A stretch of 28,327 nt of DNA from a virus. The notes under the pieces are model-generated. The model did not search any database and was not told where the DNA came from. It saw only the letters and a list, made by a program, of their open reading frames with translations. The stretch is taken from positions 1 through 28,327 of IMG/VR virus record IMGVR_UViG_3300009182_000250; one strand, 5' to 3'. The position numbers were made by a program, and so were the translations under genes. Below are positions 1-5,914 of the stretch, one piece after another; the first letter of the stretch is position 1; every line of letters starts with the position of its first letter.

Positions 1-12
1 AACGGTGAAGTT

Positions 13-360
13 ATGTTTAATAAGAAACAAGACCTAACCAAACAATTTGGAGAAGATTTCTTTTTAAATAGCGTTAAAGTAAAAGTTACACAACCAGAGA
101 TACATGAATGTCACGGTTTTCCAACCATGTGTGCTCCGTATAACAGTATGTACGATGTTAGACGTAAATTGCCGTTGTTTACTAAAAGCGCACAGAGTAA
201 AAGTCTATACTGTGCCGGCTATTACATTATTAAATTCAACAAAGGTTGGGTTAAAAGTTTCTGTCCTAAAGCAATTACTATAGAACGTTACCCATACCAG
301 GGTCCTTTTATGGATAAGCTAGAAATGAAAACGGTATTGGCAAATGCAAAATCAAATTAA
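13..360 (+). CDS. Uncharacterised small phage protein (5' end uncertain)
   Basis: A 115-residue protein if it starts at the ATG at 13. The frame stays open to the left edge (AAC GGT GAA GTT precede the ATG) and the purine-rich GGTGAAG lies only 2 nt before that ATG, too close for a normal ribosome site. The true start may therefore lie outside the window. The sequence is basic, with four scattered cysteines and a run rich in Tyr, Lys and Phe. No signal peptide, membrane segment or catalytic motif is visible. Its last 17 nt overlap the next gene, which suggests translational coupling in a dense cluster of small genes. I do not recognise a function. Such small basic proteins are common in T4-like phages, but that is context and not evidence of a role. 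Confidence 0.75.
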   Translation: MFNKKQDLTKQFGEDFFLNSVKVKVTQPEIHECHGFPTMCAPYNSMYDVRRKLPLFTKSAQSKSLYCAGYYIIKFNKGWVKSFCPKAITIERYPYQGPFMDKLEMKTVLANAKSN

Positions 361-592
361 TACAACGCCTATTACTCAATTAATTCAGTTAATAAAAGCC
401 GCTGAAATAAGTCAAAGCAAAGAAGTTAGGATAACTATTCAACAAGCTCGTTTGTTGAATTTAGCACTTAGCGAAATGTTAATTAAAATGAATCAAGATT
501 ACGAAAGTATGTATAATGCTTTAAAATCTAGTGTAAATCCAGAAGTTGTTACCGTACAACTTGATGGCGGTGGCTTCGGACCACCCGGATAA
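344..592 (+). CDS. Uncharacterised 82-aa helical protein
   Basis: An 82-residue protein starting inside the previous gene with a 17-nt overlap. There is no clear Shine-Dalgarno site, so it is probably translated by coupling. Residues 10-66 are rich in Leu, Ile, Gln and Ala and look mainly helical, possibly a short coiled coil. The C-terminus ends in a glycine/proline tail (DGGGFGPPG). No cysteines, signal peptide or membrane segment are seen. Function is unknown. The glycine-rich tail is the only distinctive feature and might be a docking peptide, which is speculation. A late promoter motif and hairpin follow directly after its stop codon, so this gene probably belongs to a different transcription unit from the next one. 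Confidence 0.75.
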   Translation: MQNQINTTPITQLIQLIKAAEISQSKEVRITIQQARLLNLALSEMLIKMNQDYESMYNALKSSVNPEVVTVQLDGGGFGPPG

Positions 593-595
593 AGA

Positions 596-603
596 GATAA
601 ATA
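596..603 (+). promoter_or_regulatory. T4-type late promoter, GATAAATA
   Basis: GATAAATA matches the NATAAATA form of the T4-like late promoter (T4 consensus TATAAATA), which is read by RNA polymerase carrying the phage late sigma factor. By T4 spacing the last A is -6, so transcription would start near 609. That gives a roughly 22-nt leader carrying the AGGA ribosome site for the ATG at 631. It lies in the only gap between the 82-aa and 94-aa genes. It overlaps the 5' arm of the hairpin at 603-629. Confidence 0.6.
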
Positions 604-629
604 TATGCGTATATTACCAGGACGCATAT
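603..629 (+). promoter_or_regulatory. Hairpin covering the ribosome site of the 94-aa gene
   Basis: ATATGCGT at 603-610 is perfectly complementary to ACGCATAT at 622-629, with an 11-nt loop at 611-621. The AGGA Shine-Dalgarno at 619-622 is in the loop and the first 3'-arm base, and the arm ends 1 nt before the ATG at 631. In read-through RNA this would hinder initiation. In RNA started at the late promoter (about 609) most of the 5' arm would be absent. A smaller alternative hairpin (AATATA/TATATT, 600-615) would compete with it and leave the ribosome site free. No expression data are available. Confidence 0.6.
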
Positions 630-630
630 T

Positions 631-915
631 ATGTCAAGACCTAAGCCAAAAGTTTTATTAGAACATACTAATAAAAAAACCTATAAATCTGAACAGATTT
701 TAGAAGCTGAAGCCATATGGGCCGTGTTCTACAAAAACGAGCCTTTTAATTTAAAAAGTTTTAACAGCTTAGTCAACTATCCCGGTCCTAAGTATAAAAA
801 AGTGTCTTTTAGTAATCCTGGACACGCTAAAAATCTTGCTAAAAAATTAAATTTAACTTTTGGATGTGAGGATTTTGAGGTAGTTATGCTAACTGCTGGC
901 ACAGTAGTAAAATGA
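631..915 (+). CDS. Uncharacterised 94-aa protein, likely late expressed
   Basis: A 94-residue basic protein of mixed alpha/beta appearance. The middle, around residues 44-65, carries a Tyr-Pro-Gly-Pro-Lys-Tyr-Lys-Lys segment followed by a Ser-Asn-Pro-Gly-His-Ala stretch. This resembles a conserved type of small protein I associate with T4-like aquatic phages, but I know no function for it. There is no signal peptide or membrane segment. The start at 631 has an AGGA site at 619-622 with an 8-nt spacer. The site lies inside a hairpin that overlaps a late promoter motif, so translation may be blocked early and allowed late. Its ATGA overlap with the next gene (912-915) implies co-translation. 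Confidence 0.8.
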   Translation: MSRPKPKVLLEHTNKKTYKSEQILEAEAIWAVFYKNEPFNLKSFNSLVNYPGPKYKKVSFSNPGHAKNLAKKLNLTFGCEDFEVVMLTAGTVVK

Positions 916-1319
916 TCAACCGAAATACACTTACTAAGATTTTTTTGGAGCAATGGGGCAAAAGTACAGACGATGCCAATGTAACACTATTTGGTCGTAA
1001 ATGGTGGCAAAGCAATCGAGTAGGCAAAGAGAATGCATTTAGATTAACCGACGAAGGTTATGAATTTTTGGTAAAAGAATTGGAATTGAAAGAGCACGAA
1101 ATTCCGTTTACAGAACCAATCGAACTCAGTCCCCAAACAATTATTTTTTTGGAAAGATACGTTGATTGCCCTTATTATCTTACACCAATGTCAATTACTG
1201 TTTTCTCAGAGCGCAAGGGTTTTGAACTAATGTTGTTTTCGGACGACATTAGAAAATTTGGTTTAATTAAGGCCATGAATGAGCGAGAAAAAGAGCTAGC
1301 TAGTCAAAATAACAGTTGA
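912..1319 (+). CDS. Uncharacterised 135-aa protein
   Basis: A 135-residue protein beginning in an ATGA overlap with the 94-aa gene. No separate ribosome site is seen, so coupling is likely. It has an aromatic patch (FGRKWWQSN, about residues 27-35) and a C-terminal run ending KFGLIKAMNEREKE, and is otherwise mixed alpha/beta. No catalytic motif, signal peptide or membrane segment is visible. I take it as a conserved-type hypothetical protein of large myoviruses without known role. Its TGA stop codon (1317-1319) lies inside the -35 box of the next promoter (1316-1321), so the 3' end of this gene is also constrained as a promoter. Confidence 0.8.
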   Translation: MINRNTLTKIFLEQWGKSTDDANVTLFGRKWWQSNRVGKENAFRLTDEGYEFLVKELELKEHEIPFTEPIELSPQTIIFLERYVDCPYYLTPMSITVFSERKGFELMLFSDDIRKFGLIKAMNEREKELASQNNS

Positions 1320-1344
1320 CTTGATACACTATATGCCGTATAAT
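1316..1344 (+). promoter_or_regulatory. Sigma70-type (early) promoter for the MoxR gene
   Basis: -35 TTGACT at 1316-1321 and -10 TATAAT at 1339-1344 are separated by exactly 17 bp, which is near consensus. Transcription should start near 1351, giving a leader of about 50 nt to the ATG at 1401. The leader contains an AGGAAAAG ribosome site just upstream of the start. The downstream sequence ATACATACATAC shares the ATACAT element with the other two promoters of this class in the window. Confidence 0.85.
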
Positions 1345-1400
1345 ACATACATACAGCGTTAATCAACAACAATTTATTTTTAACTAAGATAGGAAAAGAA

Positions 1401-2492
1401 ATGGCATCAGAACTCGCTACTCGCACCGTAGGCCCCCAAGGTGCAAAAAAGTCTCTGCGTAAAGCATTTAAAAACAAACGTCCAATTTTCCTATGGGGTC
1501 CTCCCGGAATTGGTAAATCCGATATTATTAAACAACTGGGTACCGAACTTGATGCCCATGTAATTGATGTACGGCTAAGTCTTTGGGAACCTACTGATAT
1601 TAAAGGTATCCCCTACTTTGATTCTAACGACAATACTATGCGTTGGGCACCGCCTAACGAATTGCCAACACAAGAAATGGCGGCAAAACACAAACACATT
1701 ATTTTGTTCTTAGACGAAATGAATAGTGCGGCTCCTAGCGTACAAGCGGCTGCCTATCAGTTGGTTTTGAATCGCCGTGTAGGTACGTATCACTTGCCCG
1801 ACAACGTTATGTTGGTAGCGGCTGGTAATCGCGAAACAGATAAAGGCGTTACATTCCGTATGCCTGCTCCGTTGGCTAATCGTTTTGTTCACTTGGAAAT
1901 GACAGTGGACTGGGATGACTATTTTGGCTGGGCCGTAGACAACAAGATCCATCAGGATGTTGTGGGCTTTTTGACTTTCAGCAAGAAAGACTTGTATGAC
2001 TTTGATCCAAAGTCTAGCTCACGTGCGTTTGCTACTCCTCGCTCTTGGAGTTTTGTAAGCGAATTGCTTACAGACGACGACTGCGATAACGACACGTTAA
2101 CTGATTTAGTGTCAGGTTCTGTAGGCGAAGGTTTGGCAGTTAAGTTTATGGCACACCGTAAACACGCAAGCAAAATGCCTAATCCTACAGACATTTTGAG
2201 CGGTAAAATTAAAGAACTTAAAACTAAAGAAATTAGTGCTATGTATTCTTTGACTGTATCGTTGTGCTACGAACTTAAAGAGTCTTGCGAAAAGAAAGCC
2301 AAAAATTGGAATGATCAAGTTAACAACTTCTTCCAATTTATCATGGATAATTTTGAAACAGAATTGGTTATTATGGGTACTAAATTGGCATTGAGCACTT
2401 ACAAATTGCCATTAGATCCAGACGAGATCAAATGTTTCGATGCTTTCCACGCTAAGTTTGGTAAGTACATTAGCGCCGCTACAGAGAAGTAA
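1401..2492 (+). CDS. MoxR-family AAA+ ATPase
   Basis: A 363-residue AAA+ ATPase of the MoxR type, a family of chaperone-like ATPases that usually remodel or insert cofactors together with a VWA-domain partner. Walker A is GPPGIGKS (33-40), Walker B is ILFLDE (101-106), sensor 1 is the Asn of AAGN (143), and an arginine finger candidate is R161 in LANRF. The catalytic core fills residues 10-200, followed by a helical C-terminal part of about 160 residues without recognised motifs. It is cytoplasmic, with no signal peptide. It has its own sigma70-like promoter at 1316-1344 and an AGGAAAAG site just before the ATG. The next gene encodes a VWA protein, the expected partner, so the two probably act together. 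The substrate is unknown. Confidence 0.9.
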   Translation: MASELATRTVGPQGAKKSLRKAFKNKRPIFLWGPPGIGKSDIIKQLGTELDAHVIDVRLSLWEPTDIKGIPYFDSNDNTMRWAPPNELPTQEMAAKHKHIILFLDEMNSAAPSVQAAAYQLVLNRRVGTYHLPDNVMLVAAGNRETDKGVTFRMPAPLANRFVHLEMTVDWDDYFGWAVDNKIHQDVVGFLTFSKKDLYDFDPKSSSRAFATPRSWSFVSELLTDDDCDNDTLTDLVSGSVGEGLAVKFMAHRKHASKMPNPTDILSGKIKELKTKEISAMYSLTVSLCYELKESCEKKAKNWNDQVNNFFQFIMDNFETELVIMGTKLALSTYKLPLDPDEIKCFDAFHAKFGKYISAATEK

Positions 2493-2508
2493 TTTGGTGT
2501 AGCTGTAT

Positions 2509-2537
2509 TTGACACCTCCTTCGGGAGGTGTTATACT
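2509..2537 (+). promoter_or_regulatory. Sigma70-type promoter for the VWA gene
   Basis: -35 TTGACA (2509-2514) and -10 TATACT (2532-2537) have exactly 17 bp between them. The predicted start is near 2544, giving a short leader of about 23 nt that contains AGGAG (2557-2561), 5 nt before the ATG at 2567. The spacer is taken up by a perfect inverted repeat. This promoter would allow the VWA protein to be made independently of the upstream ATPase. Confidence 0.85.
2512..2531 (+). terminator. C(UUCG)G hairpin after the MoxR gene
   Basis: Arms ACACCTCC (2512-2519) and GGAGGTGT (2524-2531) pair perfectly over 8 bp around a TTCG loop closed by C-G, the unusually stable UUCG tetraloop form. A G-U and a U-A pair could extend the stem. 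It lies 19 nt after the MoxR stop codon. The downstream TTATACTATA is not a U-tract, so strong intrinsic termination is doubtful. A 3'-end-stabilising or pausing hairpin, as known for CUUCGG hairpins between T4 genes, fits as well. Confidence 0.75.
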
Positions 2538-2566
2538 ATATACATAGTAAACAATCAGGAGCAAAT

Positions 2567-3751
2567 ATGTCAAACGCAGATCCAATTATTGATAAAATTA
2601 TTGTAGCCCGTGTGGGTCTACTACTTCGCCATCCGTTTTTCGGCAATATGGCTACACGTTTAAAAATCCAAGAAGCATCAGATTGGGTTCCCACTGCCGC
2701 TACTGATGGACGCACAATCTATTTTAATCGTGAATTTTTTGCTCCACTTAGTGTTAAGCAAGTAGAGTTTGTTATTGCACACGAAATTTTACACAACGTA
2801 TTTGACCACATGGGTCGTCGTGAAGGTCGTAACGCACGTATTTTTAATATTGCCGCTGACTATTGTGTAAATGGACAATTAGTTCGTGACCGTATCGGTG
2901 AACACAATATTGAAGGTATTAAAATCTTCCATGACCCTAAATATTACGGTATGGGTGCAGAAGAAGTCTATGACAAAATCTTTGACGAAATGGACGAAGA
3001 TGAACTTAATGCACTTGGTCAATTGTTGGATGAACACATTGATTGGGGCGAAGACGGCAAGGGTAATCAGCCTAAGTATACCAAAGAAGAATTAAAACAG
3101 ATTCGTGACGAAATTCGTGAAGCTACTATTCAAGCGGCAAATGCCGCAGGTGCAGGTAATACTCCTGCAAGTGTACAACGAATGATTAAAGATTTTACAG
3201 AACCCAAAATGAATTGGCGTGAAATCTTACGCCAGCAAATTCAAAGTACTATTAAAAACGACTATTCGTTTATGCGTCCTAATCGTAAGGGCTGGCATAT
3301 GAACGCTATTTTGCCCGGTACACAATTTCAAGAAACTATTGATATTTGTGTAGGCATTGACATGTCAGGTAGTATCGGTGACGAGCAGGCTAAAGACTTT
3401 TTGTCAGAGATCAAAGGTATTATGCAAGAGTATCAAGACTTTAAAATTAAAGTGTGGTGCTTTGACACTAAAGTATACAACGAAGCTGATTTTGATGGAT
3501 ATAACATCGACGAGTTTGACTACTACGAGCCAATGGGCGGTGGCGGAACAGAGTTTGATGTTAACTGGGATTACATGAAAGAAAATGATATTCATCCTAA
3601 GAAGTTTATCATGTTTACAGACGGTTATCCTTGGGGTAGCTGGGGTGATGAAAACTACTGTGATACAGTGTTTATTATTCACGGCAATGATAAAATTGTT
3701 CCTCCATTCGGCGAGTATGCGTACTACGAAGAAGTTAAAGAAGTAGCATGA
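2567..3751 (+). CDS. VWA-domain protein with N-terminal HExxH metallopeptidase-like domain
   Basis: A 394-residue protein of the two-part type (DUF2201-like): an N-terminal zinc-metallopeptidase-like domain and a C-terminal VWA-like domain. The zinc motif HEILH is at 72-76. The MIDAS metal site is visible as DMSGS (265-269), a Thr in GGGGTEF (about T328) and the Asp of FTDG (D352). The middle, about 130-220, is acidic and helical. I chose the ATG at 2567, 5 nt after AGGAG. An upstream in-frame GTG at 2528 lies within the promoter hairpin and before the predicted transcript start. It lies just after the MoxR ATPase, a classic MoxR/VWA pairing, and overlaps the next gene by ATGA. Whether it cleaves protein or acts as a metal-dependent adaptor cannot be told. 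Confidence 0.88.
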   Translation: MSNADPIIDKIIVARVGLLLRHPFFGNMATRLKIQEASDWVPTAATDGRTIYFNREFFAPLSVKQVEFVIAHEILHNVFDHMGRREGRNARIFNIAADYCVNGQLVRDRIGEHNIEGIKIFHDPKYYGMGAEEVYDKIFDEMDEDELNALGQLLDEHIDWGEDGKGNQPKYTKEELKQIRDEIREATIQAANAAGAGNTPASVQRMIKDFTEPKMNWREILRQQIQSTIKNDYSFMRPNRKGWHMNAILPGTQFQETIDICVGIDMSGSIGDEQAKDFLSEIKGIMQEYQDFKIKVWCFDTKVYNEADFDGYNIDEFDYYEPMGGGGTEFDVNWDYMKENDIHPKKFIMFTDGYPWGSWGDENYCDTVFIIHGNDKIVPPFGEYAYYEEVKEVA

Positions 3752-4026
3752 CACTAAAAGCAGGCAAAGCCAATCCTTTAAATTATTTCAATTTGCGGAG
3801 GGTTGATTTTGCCTGTCCCCATTTTAAATACACAATTATTGACCGATATAATCCCACGTTAATCAAATCTTTAGATGCGTGGATCAGTAAGAACTTAAAT
3901 AATCGGTACTACATAGGACAGGGCATTGGGCTCGATAGTTCAAATACTATTGTATATAATACACGAATTGGCTTTGAAAGTGAAAAAGAACTAAGTTTTT
4001 TCACGATTGCTTGTCCGATTTTATAA
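3748..4026 (+). CDS. Uncharacterised 92-aa protein, coupled to the VWA gene
   Basis: A 92-residue protein whose ATG overlaps the VWA stop codon (ATGA), so it should be co-translated with the ATPase-partner gene. It contains an aromatic/basic N-terminal half, a segment SLDAWISKNLNNRYYIGQG (41-59), and a C-terminal stretch ending SFFTIACPIL. The two cysteines (23 and 89) are far apart. No membrane helix, signal peptide or enzyme motif is seen. It resembles a class of small conserved proteins of T4-like phages with no assigned role. The strict coupling suggests a link to the MoxR/VWA system or just compact packing; the sequence alone cannot decide. Confidence 0.78.
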   Translation: MTLKAGKANPLNYFNLRRVDFACPHFKYTIIDRYNPTLIKSLDAWISKNLNNRYYIGQGIGLDSSNTIVYNTRIGFESEKELSFFTIACPIL

Positions 4027-4066
4027 ACAAGATAATTAATATTAGTACTTTTCAAAGGAGATACAC

Positions 4067-4309
4067 ATGACTGATACTGTACAAGATACACAAGAACAAG
4101 CGCCTGCACAGGATGCACAACAACAAGATCAAGCAAATGATTTAACTATCAATGACTTGGCCGCAATGAAAAACATTATTGATTTGGGCAGCCAACGCGG
4201 TGCATTCAAACCAAACGAAATGGTCGCAGTTGGTACGATTTACAATAAACTAACAAACTTTTTAGAGCAAGTACAAAAGCAAGCCGAAGCTCAAAAAGCA
4301 CAAGGATAA
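4067..4309 (+). CDS. Uncharacterised 80-aa protein with Gln/Asp-rich N-terminus
   Basis: An 80-residue protein. Residues 1-26 are a low-complexity Gln/Asp/Ala tail and are probably disordered. Residues 27-68 are a compact helical unit (LTINDLAAMKNIIDLGSQRG and onwards), followed by a Gln/Ala/Lys-rich helix. The start has a near-perfect AAAGGAG site at 4054-4060, 6 nt before the ATG, the strongest ribosome site in the window, so high expression is likely. No clear promoter is seen in the 40-nt gap before it. The helical core resembles a small conserved family of T4-like aquatic phages of unknown function. The next gene follows after 4 nt with its own AAGGA site. Confidence 0.8.
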   Translation: MTDTVQDTQEQAPAQDAQQQDQANDLTINDLAAMKNIIDLGSQRGAFKPNEMVAVGTIYNKLTNFLEQVQKQAEAQKAQG

Positions 4310-4313
4310 TATT

Positions 4314-4913
4314 ATGGCCGAACTTAAACACGTAGGCAGAGTTGCTACTACAAAGAAAAAATGTATTATAGTATATCGCACATTACCAGGTGATGCACAT
4401 AATTGTTTAATCGTACCAACTGAAAATTTGCCCGATGCATATCACGATGCAATTATTAATTTGGTAGAAAGCAATGCTGGCCAAGATGCTTACGAGTTTG
4501 CCGAAGTTATGGCTCGTTCAACTTTTCCAGATGGTAGCACAATGTTATCTGCTTTGCATGCACAAGGCCGATTAATTAAAGTTGGCACTAGCGATATTGA
4601 AATGACTCCGACTAACTCTAATACTATTATATTATCCGAGTTGAATCAAATTATTGCCGAGCAACGAGGTGTAGCTGTAGACGAATTGTCGTTGAAGTCA
4701 AACACTCCAGAAATCAAAAAGGCTGAGACCGTACCGGTTACAGAAACTGTCGCTCCAACTGTGACTGCTACAGTGCCATCAACTCCGGAAGCTCAAGCAA
4801 AACAATTTCGAAGTGAAGCAGATCGTCTAAGCAAGCAAGCGGCTGAATTGCGTCGTCAAGCAGAAGCATTAGTTCCAACTACAAAGAAAACTAAGGTAAC
4901 TACTGAATCGTGA
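4314..4913 (+). CDS. Uncharacterised 199-aa protein with C-terminal coiled coil
   Basis: A 199-residue protein with three visible parts. There is an alpha/beta N-terminal domain (about 1-125) containing NLVESNAGQDAYEFAEVMAR (50-69). A Pro/Thr/Val-rich linker (about 130-155) follows, then a charged heptad-like helix (about 157-187, EADRLSKQAAELRRQAEALV) likely to form a coiled coil, and a Lys/Thr tail. An AAGGA site at 4302-4306 precedes the ATG with a 7-nt spacer. No membrane or secretion signal is present. It sits between two other small conserved-type genes and overlaps the next by GTGA. The architecture suggests an oligomeric scaffold or adaptor, but this is inference. Function is unknown. 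Confidence 0.82.
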   Translation: MAELKHVGRVATTKKKCIIVYRTLPGDAHNCLIVPTENLPDAYHDAIINLVESNAGQDAYEFAEVMARSTFPDGSTMLSALHAQGRLIKVGTSDIEMTPTNSNTIILSELNQIIAEQRGVAVDELSLKSNTPEIKKAETVPVTETVAPTVTATVPSTPEAQAKQFRSEADRLSKQAAELRRQAEALVPTTKKTKVTTES

Positions 4914-5230
4914 CATCAACGGGAAAAGTACTTCCCAAAGATGTCATAGCAAATTGGCCTGAAGTTTTCGGGGATATTAAACTAAATGTGATGCCTCTTG
5001 GCTACGTACATGCAGTATTGATCAATTTTAGAAATGGTAAAACTTGGGAAATAAAAATAACAAGTCAGGTTAAAAAAGACGGATGGAGTGCCTTTGAAAA
5101 GAATCTATCCGAAATGGTTAAACGCTACGAGAGTGAAATTGTGGATGTCGATTTTAAACTAGATACGCACAAGGTTAAAAAAGACATTGAACATAGCACT
5201 CAAAAATTTCTCAAGAAAAAGAAGTTATAA
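4910..5230 (+). CDS. Uncharacterised 106-aa protein (GTG start)
   Basis: A 106-residue protein starting with GTG at 4910, which overlaps the stop codon of the preceding gene (GTGA), so translation is probably coupled. The N-terminal half carries LPKDVIANWPEVFGDIKLNV (8-27). A beta segment, NFRNGKTWEIKI (39-50), follows. The C-terminal half is a long basic helical region ending in a run of lysines (LKKKKL). The basic tail could bind nucleic acid, but no known motif is present. Its stop codon is 3 nt before the thyX start. I regard it as one of the conserved small proteins of T4-like phages without known function. Confidence 0.8.
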   Translation: MTSTGKVLPKDVIANWPEVFGDIKLNVMPLGYVHAVLINFRNGKTWEIKITSQVKKDGWSAFEKNLSEMVKRYESEIVDVDFKLDTHKVKKDIEHSTQKFLKKKKL

Positions 5231-5233
5231 ATA

Positions 5234-5914
5234 ATGAATGTTCAGTTACTTAGCTACAGTCAACCCACACCAGAATTTGCAAATTTGGGCATCAAAGATG
5301 CGCAGGAACTCATTGCGTATTGCGCCCGTGTGTCCAATCCAAGTAATCAACTCAACACAGACACATCCGAAAAACTCATCCGATACCTCATCAAACACCA
5401 GCACTGGTCACCACTCGAAATGGTCTCAGCCTGCATCGAAATTACTACAACCCGAGATATTGCCCGTCAAATCTTGCGACACAGAAGTTTTAGTTTCCAA
5501 GAGTTCAGTCAGCGATATGCTGACCCTACTAAAGACTTGTCGTTTGTACGTAGAGATGCACGAAAGCAAGATACAAAGAACAGACAAAACTCAATTGAAT
5601 TAGACATTCAAAATGATGATGCTGATCGGTTCCTTGCTTATCAGTGGGAACAGATGCAAAATAAAGTTATTGAAACAGCCCAAAATGCTTATACATGGGC
5701 TATTGAAAAAGGCATCGCTAAAGAACAAGCCCGAGCTGTACTACCCGAAGGACTTACAGAAAGCCGTTTATATATGAATGGCACATTACGTAGCTGGATT
5801 CATTTTATTGAATTACGTAGTGCCAATGGCACACAGAAAGAGCATCAAGAAGTTGCAATTGCCTGTGCTCGAGTGATAGCTGAAATCTTTCCTTTAACAA
5901 ACGATCTTATTTAA
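5234..5914 (+). CDS. thyX: Flavin-dependent thymidylate synthase
   Basis: A 226-residue ThyX, the FAD- and folate-dependent enzyme that methylates dUMP to dTMP using NADPH, supplying thymidine for phage DNA synthesis. The signature RHRxxSxxxxSxRY is intact at 82-95. The second conserved block, with NGTLRSWIHFIELRSANGTQ (182-201), contributes dUMP and FAD binding residues. Length is normal for the family (about 200-250). The start is fixed by the family N-terminus (AYCARVSNPS at 28-37) and an AGAAG site 9 nt upstream. It is the last + strand gene of this block, and its final 8 nt overlap the end of the convergent glycosyltransferase-like gene. It is typical of T4-like aquatic phages, where ThyX often replaces the ThyA type. 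Confidence 0.95.
   Translation: MNVQLLSYSQPTPEFANLGIKDAQELIAYCARVSNPSNQLNTDTSEKLIRYLIKHQHWSPLEMVSACIEITTTRDIARQILRHRSFSFQEFSQRYADPTKDLSFVRRDARKQDTKNRQNSIELDIQNDDADRFLAYQWEQMQNKVIETAQNAYTWAIEKGIAKEQARAVLPEGLTESRLYMNGTLRSWIHFIELRSANGTQKEHQEVAIACARVIAEIFPLTNDLI

Noticed and set aside
2528-2566. Extension of the VWA protein to an upstream GTG
   Set aside because: This start lies inside the hairpin and before the predicted transcript start; the ATG at 2567 has AGGAG at ideal distance and fits the promoter.
4000-4036. Possible promoter before the 80-aa gene (TTCACG ... TATAAA, and TTGTCC ... GATAAT)
   Set aside because: Spacings are 16 and 14 bp with poor -35 boxes, much weaker than the other three promoters.
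5226-5233. A perfect TATAAATA on the + strand just before thyX
   Set aside because: It consists of the stop codon of the previous gene plus the start context of thyX. With T4 spacing, transcription would begin near 5239, after the thyX ATG, so it cannot serve this start. Treated as chance, though a promoter for a shorter product is not strictly excluded.
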